The translations under genes and the position numbers were made by a program. Positions 32,746 through 42,390 of a DNA stretch of 64,000 nucleotides are shown piece after piece (position 1 is the stretch's first letter; each line of letters begins with the position of its first letter). The notes beneath the pieces were generated by a model. It searched no databases. It had not been told where the DNA came from and was given only the letters and a program-made list of their open reading frames with translations. Source of the DNA: Hemerocallis citrina (Eukaryota > Streptophyta > Magnoliopsida > Asparagales > Asphodelaceae); assembly GCA_017893485.1 (NCBI GenBank), contig CM030363.1, forward strand, positions 112,401,073 through 112,465,072, read 5' to 3'.

Positions 32746-33960
32746 AGAGCATCCGCGGGGCCGATCATGTGACCGATCTGCAAGAGGCATTCGATGTACT
32801 CAGAAAGCACGATATGAGGCTCAATCCAAACAAGTGTGCGTTCGGAGTCTTGTCGGGGAAGTTCCTAGGCTTCATGGTTAGCCAAAGAGGAATCGAGGCC
32901 AATCCCGAGAAGATCAAAGCCATATTAGACATGGCTCCCCCGAAGAATTTTAAAGAGGTTCAGAGGCTAACTGGTCGCCTAGCAGCCATAGGGCGCTTCC
33001 TTTCCAAGTCAGGGGAGAAGTGTCTTCCCTTCTTCAAGGCTCTCAAGGGGGGCTAAAGGCTTCGAGTGGGGTCAGCAGCAACAAGACTCATTCGATCAGC
33101 TGAAGGCTTATCTAGTCAATCCTCTTCTCCTCAGCAAACCTGTTCCTGGGAAAACCCTCTACCTCTACTTGGCCCGAGCAGACCCTCAGCGCTGTCCTCG
33201 TGAGGGAAGAAGATAAGGCCCATTTATTACGTGAGCAAGGTACTTTGGGATGCCGAGCTCCGCTACCCCAGGATAGAGAAGATGGCATACGCCTTAGTCA
33301 TGGCCGCAAGAAAGCTTTGCCCATATTTCCAATCCCATTCGGTGGTCATTCTTACCGACCAGCCGCTGAAGCAAGTTCTCCACAAACCAAAGACCACTGG
33401 TCGTCTTATGAAGTGGTCTATCGAGCTGAGCCAGCATGATATAACGTATCAGCCTCGGACCGCGATCAAAGCTCAGGCCTTAGCTGAATTCATAGTTGAA
33501 AGTACCATCCCCGAGGTCAGCCAAGCAATGAAGGGACCGCCTGTCTGGTCGGTTTATGTAGATGGATCCTCTTGTCACGAGGGAAGCGGAGCCGGGGTCA
33601 TTCTGGCTGACCCAGATGATTTCATCCTCCAATACTCCCTCCGGATCAACTTCAAGGCCTCTAACAACGAAGCAGAATATGAAGCACTCATAGTCGGCCT
33701 CAGAATGGCTCGCAATGCAGGGGCACAGTGCCTCCGGATCTTTAGCGACTCTCAGCTGGTCGTAAATCAGGTCCTAGGCGAGTACAAGGCACGAGATGAC
33801 CGAATGGCTAAGTACCTAGCCAAGGTCAGGAATCTCATGGACCTATTTGAAGAAGCTCTCATCCAGCGAATCCCTTGAGAGGAGAATTCCTAAGCCGATG
33901 CCCTCTCCAAGCTAGCCTCCTCCTCCCTCCAAGGTCTCGAGCAGACCGTCTTGATTGAGG
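32736..33960 (+). pseudogene. Element A RT end, RNase H and second RNase H
   Basis: After the frame change the RT continues ([50 protein letters not shown]) to another break near 33055. RNase H words (LRYPRIEKMAYALVMAARKL, ILTDQPLKQVL) follow from 33231. The second RNase H runs from about 33543: VWSVYVDGSSCHEGSGAGVIL, NNEAEYEALIVGLRMAR, FSDSQLVVNQVLGEY. It reads to a TGA at 33876-33878, with another stop at 33891, and then ADALSKLASSS. Dual RNase H is the Tat-lineage hallmark. Confidence 0.9.
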
Positions 33961-35291
33961 TGCTCCTGAAGCTAAGTATAGAAGATGAGACTTTCGACTC
34001 GTTGGAGTCGCTACCTGTCTTGCTTCAAGATAACTGGATGAAGCCCCTGGTAGAATTCCTAAGGGATGGGCTCCTCCCCGAAGACCCTAAAGAAGCTCGT
34101 CGAGTGAGAACCCGAGCAGAGCGATACACACTTATCGAGGGCATCCTATACAAGCGCTCCTTCACACAAGTAGACGGCAGGCCTTATTTGAGATGCCTCT
34201 CCCCGGAACAAGCCGAATACGCCCTGCAAGAACTCCACGAAGGCATCGGCGGGGCACATTCAGGGTCCAGATCCCTAGCCCGGAAAGTATTGAATTATGG
34301 ATATTTCTGGCCCACTCTCCTTCAAGACGCCGAACTACACGTTCGGCAATGCAGCTCTTATCAGAAATACTCCAACGTCCGTCGCCTCCCACAAGCTCCA
34401 CTCACATCCCTATCAAGTCCTATCCCTTTCGCAATATGGGGGATGGATTTACTAGGGCCATTCCCACCATCTCCCGGCCAGCTCAAATTCTTAGTCGTGG
34501 CAATCGACTACTTCTCGAAGTGGATAGAGGCCGAGCCCTTGGCCACAATCACCGAGAACAAAGTACTTCAGTTCTTCTGGAAGAACGTTATCTGCCGATT
34601 CGGTGTCCCTCGAGTCCTCATAACAGACAACGGAACCCAGTTTACCAGGGCTACCTTCCGAGCTCTATGTGAAGACCTCGCCATCCAACAACGTTTCTCC
34701 TTCGTCTCCCGTCCACAGTCGAATGGTCAAGTGGAGAATGCTAACCGACAGATCCTCTCGAGTATTAAGAAAAGGCTGAATAAGTGCTCTAAAGGCTTAT
34801 GGGTCGATCAGCTCCCTAACGTGCTATGGAACTACCGCACCACGAAACGGACCCCCACAGGAGAGTCGCCATTCAACCTCACCTATGGGTCCGAGGCTGT
34901 GATCCCACTGGAAGTCGGCATACCTTCTCCTCGCCTCCTTTCCTACGAAGAGGAACAGAATGCCAGAGAACTTCGGGCAAACTTAGACTCGATCGACGAG
35001 CTACGGGAAAGAGCATCAATCTGCCAACAGGGTTATCGGAGGAGGATCGAGTTGGCGTACAATAAGAGAGTCCGTCCTAACGACCTCAAATAAGGGGACT
35101 TGGTCCTCAGAAAGTTAGCAATCTCTTTTCCTGGTCAGAAGAGTAAACTAGCCCCAAATTGGGAGGGACCCTACAAGATCACCAAAGTAGTTCGACCCGG
35201 GACATATCGACTAGAAGACCTCGAAGGCAGAGAGATCCCCAGGACTTGGAATGCCGACCATCTTTTGAAATACCAAGAGAGAGAGCGTTAA
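33951..35291 (+). pseudogene. Element A integrase
   Basis: N-terminal zinc region HEGIGGAHSGS..CSSYQ at about 34233-34364; the second cysteine of the usual HHCC is tyrosine (34359-34361). The catalytic core has D in WGMDLLGPFP (34438-34467), D in LITDNGTQF (34618-34644) and E in NGQVENANRQ (34723-34752), so the DDE triad is present. RTPTGESPFNLTYGSEAVIP and a C-terminal domain (WEGPYKITKVVRPGTYRLEDLEG..PRTWNADHLLKY) end at 35291. One in-frame stop (TAA at 35091-35093) interrupts it. This is the only near-complete integrase in the window; C lacks one and E's is badly decayed. Confidence 0.92.
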
Positions 35292-35478
35292 TGCCTCTCT
35301 AAGTATTCTGGGATGTCGAACCGTTCCTCTCCTTTTACTTGTATTTTTTTCCTTTATTTTTCCTATGTAATAACGGCTCGCAACTTAGAAGCAGCCAACT
35401 ATTAGCTATCAATAAAGAAAGTTTTTTCATATTTTACTTGTTAAATTGCTTGTACTTCTCTGCCTTTACTCTTCACCA

Positions 35479-36370
35479 TAACGATGAGTTCGAAGTCCAA
35501 CACTTGGTTCGATTCTGCACCGCAAGCTCGCTCTTAAGCGAGCTAGGAGTGGTTCACCATTCGGAATTGCTCCCACAACTGTTGAACAAACTCAAACGAC
35601 GAGTTCGGAGTCCAACACTTGGTTCGATTCTACTCCGCAAGCTCGCTCTTAAGCGAGCTAGGAGTGGTTCGCCATTCGAAATTGCTCCCACAACCGTTGA
35701 ACAAATTCAAACGACGAGTTCAGAGTCCAACACTTGATTCAATTCTGCTCCGCAAACTCGCTCTTAAGCGGGCTAGGAGTGGTTTGCCAATCAGAATTGC
35801 ACCCACAACCGTTGAACAAACTCAAACGAAGAGTTCGGAGTCCAACACTTGGTTCGATTCTGCTCCGCATGCTCGCTCTTAAGCGAGCTAGGAGTGGTTC
35901 GCCATTCGGAATTGCTCCCACAACCGTTGAACAAACTCAAACGACGAGTTCGGAGTCCAACACTTGGTTCGATTCTGCTCTGCAAGCTCGCTCTCAAGCG
36001 GGCTAGGAGTGGTTCGCCATTCAGAATTGCTCCCACAACCGTTGAACAAATTCTAACGACGAGTTCGGAGTCCAACACTTGGTTCGATTCTGCTCTGCAA
36101 GCTCGCTCTTAAGCGGGCTAGGAGTGGTTCGCCATTCGGAATTACTCCCGCAGCCGTTGAACAAACTCTAACGACGAGTTCGGAGTCCAACACTTTGTTC
36201 GATTCTACTCCGCAAGATCTCTCTTAAGCGGGCTAGGAGTGGTTCGCCATTCGGAATTGCTCCCACAACCGTTGAACAAACCCTAACGACGAATTTGGAG
36301 TCCAGCACTTGGCTCGACTCCACTTCTCTATCGTTGTTAAGCAAGCCAAAAGCGGTTCGCACATAAAGAA
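35479..36370 (+). repeat. 115-bp tandem array of element A
   Basis: Eight units with a strict 115-bp period: CACTTGGTTCGATTC starts near 35501, 35616, 35731, 35846, 35961, 36076, 36191 and 36306. Units have drifted by a few bases each; the last is the most diverged. Short ORFs on both strands here are products of the repeat. Confidence 0.95.
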
Positions 36371-36550
36371 GGAAGATTTGCTTCTGATTTTGAGTAGTGG
36401 TCAAAAGTTGGAGGAGTAATACTTAAACTAATACCAGCTAACGCAACATTCGAACATCGGAAGCATAACAAACTTTTTTATTAAGAGCCCGGACAAGGCT
36501 GACACTACAACAGATTTTTATAATAACTTGAAGAGCATAATACAACTTGT

Positions 36551-37384
36551 TTAGCCCTTCTTTGGAAGGGGAACGCTTCGGTTCAAAGACACACGAGGTC
36601 GGCGTCGCCTTACCTCTGAGCTCGACTCTAAACCAGCAAAGCGAGAACCCCCTTCACCGCTAATTCTAGCTGTGGCCCCAACCGAGGCACCACTAGACGA
36701 AACAGCTACACCACTCTGAGCGTCAGCTGGGCTCCGCCTAACGGCAGGCGAACGAGTCGCAAGTTTGTAGAACGAGATACCTCTTTCTCTCTCTTCGCGA
36801 GTACACGACATACTGCGAACATTGATCCTTACGGGTTGAGGTTTCAGCGATGCAATCTCCTCCTCTAGCTCGACGATCCTGTCTCTCAGAATATCGCTCT
36901 CTGCCGATACTTTGAGACGAGGAGGTTTAGACGAGCCAGCAACGTTAGTACTGTCGGCCACGATACGACGGAAATGAGTCACTTCGATACCCCTGTCGAT
37001 GGTGGTCCTCCTCAGTTTGTCATTTCTGGTCGTCAACTCATCGCGCTCGGACATCAACTTCCCCACCCTCGAAGCTAACTCCTCTTCCTCCACCGAATGT
37101 TCTTTCACTGTTACCTCTAAATGACGAATCTCCACCAGTAGTTCACTATTCTTTTGGTCGACATCGAAGAGATCCTTACGAAGTAACTCTATCTCACCTT
37201 CGAGGCGAGTCTGTCGAGGTTGCTTCCGCAGTTCCCTCAACTCGCGAAAATACCCTCTCGCAGTTGCTTTGATATCCTCCAATTTCAAGAAGTCGTAAAA
37301 CGCTTTATCCCGACTGCGAGACAGAGCCCGCTTCGTTTTTTTTAGCTCAGCACGAAGATGGGAGACCTCAGTGATCGGGCCCAA
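36551..37384 (-). CDS. Second coiled-coil ORF of the element A antisense unit
   Basis: An open minus-strand frame of 277 codons: MGPITEVSHLRAELKKTKRALSRSRDKAF and onward, with long heptad-rich helices (about residues 5-130) and a serine/arginine-rich tail ending VPLPKKG. CTCAACTTTTCAG just upstream (about 37392-37404) looks like a splice acceptor, so this may be the last exon of a longer transcript. Element C has a shorter counterpart at 11949-12365. No enzymatic motif is visible and the function is unknown. Unlike its neighbours it has no stop. Confidence 0.55.
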   Translation of the reverse strand: MGPITEVSHLRAELKKTKRALSRSRDKAFYDFLKLEDIKATARGYFRELRELRKQPRQTRLEGEIELLRKDLFDVDQKNSELLVEIRHLEVTVKEHSVEEEELASRVGKLMSERDELTTRNDKLRRTTIDRGIEVTHFRRIVADSTNVAGSSKPPRLKVSAESDILRDRIVELEEEIASLKPQPVRINVRSMSCTREERERGISFYKLATRSPAVRRSPADAQSGVAVSSSGASVGATARISGEGGSRFAGLESSSEVRRRRPRVSLNRSVPLPKKG

Positions 37385-38193
37385 CTCGACCTGAAAAGTT
37401 GAGGAATATCAAAAGAGGTCTTCAATACTTAAAGACACAATCCGAGCAAAAAGAGTTGAACAATTTTGCAAAACTTTATAATACTCAGCCAAAAAGAAAC
37501 CATTTCATTAAAAGTTCAAGAGCTACAAAAAGCGGTGGCCAGTCCGCAGTTAGGCATTACAAAAGAAAAAAGAAAAAAAAAGAGAACAAGGAAATGAGAA
37601 GAGGTGACAAAGTCAGAGGTCGACCTCATCATTGCTCGGCACATCTACAATCGCACCCTTGGCACCTCCCTCGCCTTCGGAGTCTTCGCCCTCCGGCCTC
37701 GGAGCGAGCTCGGCCAAGGGCAGCTCTTCCTCACCCTCTACGGGGTCGTAGAAGTAGTAGGACGAGACGTCGAATCCGGGGTTCCGAGCGACGATATGCT
37801 TCAGCGCTCGACCGTACGCTTCCTCCATGTTGGTCAACATGTGAGCCTCGTCCTCGTCCCGAACTGCCTTCTCTGCGGCCGCCACCTTCGACGCGTGATC
37901 GCTCGCGGCCTCCTCTGATGCCTTCAGGGCCTTAGACAGCTCCCCTTCGAGTCGAGCCGCCTTCTTTTCTAGGGTCTCAACCTTGGAGGCCTCGGCGGCC
38001 GAGCTCCTCAGTGCCTCGGCGAGCTGAGCCTTCAGGTCGGCAACTTCGGCCTCGAGCAAAGCAGAACGCAACTTTCAGCCTCCAGCTACTTCACCGCCTT
38101 AGACCGCTCCGACCATTCCTGGTCGTTCAGAACGGTCATCTCCTTTTCCTTGCTCGCAAACTACTCGAGCAGATAATTGAAGTGGCAGAGGGT

Positions 38194-38271
38194 CTACGAG
38201 CCATACAAGAAGCAATCAAGGACGAGCACGAAAACTTAGGAAAATTTTGAAGAAAGTCTTCTACTACTTAC
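38194..38271 (-). other. Intron 2 of the element A antisense gene
   Basis: Minus strand GTAAGTAGTAG to GGCTCGTAG, about 78 bp. The acceptor is chosen because it opens a frame with HFNYLLE, similar to HFHKCLE after the element C intron. An acceptor closer to 38160 is possible. Confidence 0.55.
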
Positions 38272-38789
38272 CGACATGGTGTTCCAAGCAATCTGCATCG
38301 CGGCGTCACCGACTTCGCCCGCCTTGAGCGCCGCTCTATCTTTAGGGGTCGGTAGGTGCTTCATCGCCTGCATGCAAATGTTACCGTCCCCTAAGAACCC
38401 GTCGATCTTCATCACGCGCCAGTCAGGGACGAAGATGCGCTTGTGCTCCTCGGTCAGAATTGCCTCTGCCTCGGCAGTGAGGGGCGGAACGTCGAGGGCC
38501 AGCATCGCGCTAATGTTGAACGCTCCGCCGGAAGACCCTGGGGCATCTGTTCCCGCCGTTGGGATCGGCGCATCCGAGGTAAGAGGGGCGGACGGCACCA
38601 CAAGGCCTTGATTGGGCTCAACCAGAGGAGCCTCGACAACCTGCCGCTCGAGGGTCGGAGAGACCGAGGGGATCTTGGGCACTTGGCCGCCTTGAGGTCC
38701 GGACACGGTCCTCTTCCTCTTCCTCACCTCCTACTCCTTAGCCGCTCAGGCCCTAGCCATCAGACCTTTGTAGTCCATGCCGGGAGATT

Positions 38790-38864
38790 CTGCACAAACC
38801 GAGTGAAAAAAGTTAGAAAAATTTTCCAAACCTGAAAGACAAAACAAGAATAGGAGAAGCGTAC
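38790..38864 (-). other. Intron 1 of the element A antisense gene
   Basis: Minus strand GTACGCTTCTCC to GGTTTGTGCAG, 75 bp, T-rich, phase 1, after CCTA exactly as in element C. Confidence 0.72.
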
Positions 38865-40054
38865 TAGGTTCGATCGAACTGAGACCCCCTCGGAATAATG
38901 CCTCCTCGGTGATGTCTTTCCAACTGAGGGTCGGAAGCCCGAGCAACTTCTCCACAATTCCTGCCTCCTCGTTGCTGAGCACGGGCTCTTTCTTCGCCCG
39001 CTTCGGAAGGCCGTCCCTCGACCACACCGTCGGGATCACCCATGGCTCGGGAGCTCGGACGAGGAAGTACTTCTCTTTCCAATGCTTGATCGAGTCCGGG
39101 TTCTCGATCAGCTTCACTCCCTTCCTCGGCGAGAGGTAATACCTCTGCTCATTTTTGTTCGGTTGGCAAGGACGGTATAGACTCCGAAGGATGAACATGT
39201 TGGGCAGAGCGCCGACCTCCTGACATTGAAGAACAAACGCCATAACGTGCCGCCATGTGTTCGGCATTAGCAGAGCCGGACACAAGCCGTACCACTGTAG
39301 CACCTCGATCACGAAAGGGTGCAGAGGCAGTCGATGTCCGGCATTCAGAGAGTCGGCGGGAAAAATGAACATATCGGCCGAGGACGAGGTGCACGCTCGG
39401 AAGCCGGGGCCGGGGAGAAGGAGCCCGTACTCCGCAGGGATTCGGAACCCACTTCGGATCCGATGCAAATCCGCCTCGGTCAGGACCGAAGAGATCTGGT
39501 CCACCTCAGAAATTTCCCTCGGCTCGTTCTCCTCGATTGACTTGGCGGTGCCCTGCGTCACCTTCTCCAATAGATCTCCGGAGTAGCTCCGCACACCGCC
39601 AACGCTCGACAGAATGCTCGGAAGCCGACCCAACTCCCCTGCAGTCTTTGGGTGCTCAATTATCGTTTTCACACCCTTGCCCTTGCTAGATCGGACCACT
39701 ACCTCCTGGAGAGGCTCGGCAACCTCCGCATATGTACTTGGCCTGACCGTTGTCTCTTCGGTTGGCTCCACGACTTCCTTCCCCTTATCCTTGCTCGGCC
39801 TGACCGCTCGGCTGACGCCTAGGTCCGAGGAAGGGGTCTCATCTGCAGAAGAAAACTTAACCATTTTTAACAAAGATGAGGAGAGGGACTGACCTTGAAG
39901 TGACTTGTACGGCCAAAAAAGATCACCGGAGTTTAAAATGCCTCGCCGCGATAGCTAGCAGCGCCGCTCAAGAGCTAAAAACTTCGCTAAAGAGTAAAAA
40001 CCAAGAGTGAGAAAGTGAAAGTGAGAAATGAGGTAAAGTGTTGAGGAGGTGAAA

Positions 40055-40062
40055 ACTTATAG
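40055..40062 (-). promoter_or_regulatory. TATA-like box of the element A antisense gene
   Basis: CTATAAGT on the minus strand, about 185 bp upstream of the start at 39873, with the same placement as in B and C. Confidence 0.45.
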
Positions 40063-40239
40063 TAAAAATAACACCTCTTGGACTTTGTAACGTAAGGGCG
40101 CAACTCTTGGACCTCCCTTGAAACGTTACAAAAGCCCAAACGGCTAAGTAACGAAGAGCCACAACTGTTGGCAAAGGAAGCGACGTTTCGATCCAAGTAA
40201 AATCGCTCGGCACCTCGGACCCAGTAACCGAGCTACAAG

Positions 40240-41430
40240 AGATCCAACCTCCGCAACGAAGAAGATAGCTCGGATTCCGAGCAAGTGCCAATCCGAGCTA
40301 CGAATTGGAGAAAAACGACTTTCTCCTCATAATTCGCATAAGATTTTCTTGGAAACTGAGCCAGCATCGAGATCTGTGCCGTCATCCAACGGCTAGGATC
40401 GCCCCACGTCCCTCGGAACAATAATCCGAGCAATAGGTGATCCGACTTCCACAGCAAAGAGGATAGCTCGGAATTTCGACCCGAGGAACTAGTGACCTGA
40501 GCCACTTCGCTCGGATTCCGAGCAAGTGCCAATCCGAGCTACGAATTGGAGAAAAACGACTTTCTCCTCAAAATTTGCGTAAGATTTTGATCAGACGGCT
40601 CAGATCATGCCAGCACCACTACGCGACAAGATAGTGTTTTCTTGGAAACTGAGCCAGCTTCGAGATCTGTGCCATCATCCAACGGCTAGGATCGCCCCAC
40701 GTCCCTGGGAACCAACATCCGAGCGACAGGCGATCCGACCTCAACATTCAAGAGGATAGCTCGGATTCCGAGCAAGTGCCAATCCGAGCTACGAATTGGA
40801 GAAAAACGACTTTCTCCTCAAAATTCACGTAAGATTTCGATCGGATGGCTCAGATCTTGCCAGCGCCACTACATGACAAGATAGTGTTTTCTTGGGAATT
40901 GTGCTTGCCTCGAGATTCGTGCCAAGATCCGACGATCCAGATCGCTCCACGTCGCTCGGAATTCCGAGCCGAGCGACTAGCGATCCGAGCCACTCGCACA
41001 ACGGAAAAACCGAGCCATTTCGCTCGGATTCCGAGCAAGTGCCAATCCGACCCTTGAATGTGAAGAAAAATGCCGCCGAGCATCTTCAACCATTGGATCA
41101 TTGCGAAAATCGCGCCTGAGATGATGGACGGTCCAGATTACGCCACATCCACTAAACGACAAGATAGTGTTTTCTTGGGAATTGTGCCCACCTCGAGGTC
41201 CGCACTGAGATCCGACGGCGCAGATCGCTCCACGTCGCTCAGAATTCCGAGCCGAGTGACTAGCGATCCAACGCGAGGGAAAAACCGAGCCACTTCGCTC
41301 GGATTCCGAGAAAGTGCCCATCCGACCCACAAAAGCGGAGAAATTGCTGCCGGGCGACCCTGTCCGTCCGATCTTTCAGAAATTCACGCCGGCACAGGAT
41401 CAATGGTCCAGATCGCGCCACGCCATAATT
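40240..41430 (+). repeat. Second tandem array of element A (~240-275-bp units)
   Basis: The word CTCGGATTCCGAGCAAGTGCC recurs near 40270, 40509, 40757, 41025 and, in altered form, 41299. Each unit also carries AAACGACTTTCTCCTC and GATAGTGTTTTCTTGG. GCTCGGATTCCGAGC is a perfect dyad. Confidence 0.85.
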
Positions 41431-41807
41431 TGGTATTAAATTTATTAAAACCGTTTTTATTTACTTAAAAATTGCGAAAAAATGGTTTAAAATTCGGGAA
41501 AAATAGTTTAAAATCCTAGAAAATAATTATAAAGTCGGGGACATATTTTTGAGCCCCCGAGTGAATAATTATTGCCTAGGACCACTTATTAAGACCTCCG
41601 AACGATGAATCGACGCTTCGCAAAATTAAGTAAATATTCCGAAAAATAGATAAAAATCACCAAATGACCAGGAGAGCTCAAGAACAACTCAGAGCACGCA
41701 ACTAACTTAGAAAATCACCATACTGCCTCCTGCAAAGAATCGAAACCTTCCATTCGGACTTCGATACAACTCTGCCAGCCATTAAATCAATAAAACTACT
41801 CCTCAAA
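41431..41807 (+). other. AT-rich 3' untranslated stretch of element A
   Basis: Noncoding, with AAAA-rich repeats of GGTTTAAAATTCGGG type, between the second array and the 3' LTR. Element E has a similar AT-rich stretch at 59470-59780. The polypurine tract expected at its end is missing here. Confidence 0.6.
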
Positions 41808-42390
41808 GGCTAAAAATAGGATTAAATCGGAACCATCCAAATCAAGAACGAATCTTAAAGCCTAGAGGTAAAATGGTAATTTCACCTACCAATGGTCTGA
41901 AGCGGGTACTGGTTCTCCTCCTCAAAGATCCATTAACCCGCGAATGGATTCACCTCAACTGGATGCGGGTTTCAACCCGCAGCAAATCCGATCCACCAGG
42001 ATAGAATTAGGGTTTCTGATTAATCCTAATCAACGGCCTTGATTCATATCTATCCTTTCACTGGGGATTAGGGATTACATTCCTTATCTAAACACGGGAT
42101 TACATGCCTAATCAGGTCCCAAAGGCGGCTATAAATACCCCCCATCCATCTCCATTAAAAGGTAATCAATCTTTTGCCAATTTACGCTCTCTCATAATCT
42201 TCCCTGATTACTGACTTGAGCGTCGGAGGGTGCATCGCCAGGATCAACCCCGGTGTCTCGCACTTTTTACAGGTGAACGGCGGGAGTCAGCAGTCAGACT
42301 CCAACAGAACTGGTTTAGGTTTGCTATTTAGGTTTTCCAAGAATCCACAAATACTATCTGTTTGCCCCCACACCAGATTTAGCGGTAACA
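41808..42390 (+). repeat. 3' LTR of element A (first bases deleted)
   Basis: Aligns with the 5' LTR from GGCTAAAAAT onward and ends AGCGGTAACA, but TGATAT is missing at its start. TATA box at 42130-42137. The TCATA duplication follows. Confidence 0.9.

Larger units (their letters stand above)
37613..39873 (-). pseudogene. Antisense gene of element A (Transposase_28-like, two introns)
   Basis: Antisense to pol. Exon 1 (39873-38865) is open: an acidic, low-complexity N-terminus, then the Transposase_28-like core LHRIRSGFRIPAEYGLLLPGPGF, HRLPLHPFVIEVLQWYGLCP, MPNTWRHVMAFVLQCQEVG, QRYYLSPRKGVKLIENPDSIKHWKEKYFLV. Intron 1 is 38790-38864. Exon 2 (38789-38272) has two stops near its start, then RKRKR and a P/A-rich region ending AMQIAWNTMS. 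Intron 2 is about 38194-38271. Exon 3 (to 37613) is a coiled coil with an acidic end, with two stops near its start and a small frame change near 38075. The alternative start ATG 39864 is equally possible. Family function is unknown. The order core, introns, coiled coil matches element C. Confidence 0.78.
28875..42390 (+). mobile_element. Element A: nearly complete Tat-lineage Ty3/gypsy retrotransposon
   Basis: A 13.5-kb element with LTRs 28875-29463 and about 41808-42390, and a perfect TCATA target duplication (28870-28874, 42391-42395). Sense order: priming site 29467, gag, protease, RT, RNase H, second (archaeal-type) RNase H, integrase to 35291, a 115-bp tandem array (35479-36370), an antisense gene (39873-36551), a second array (40240-41430), 3' LTR. 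A deletion has removed the polypurine tract and the first bases of the 3' LTR. Several stops and single-base frame breaks in pol show it is dead, but every domain is recognisable. It is inserted into the long LTR that ends at 48569. Confidence 0.95.

Noticed and set aside
35339..36404. Repeated 60-130-codon ORFs after integrase of element A
   Set aside because: All fall in the 115-bp tandem array and encode the same shifted peptide.
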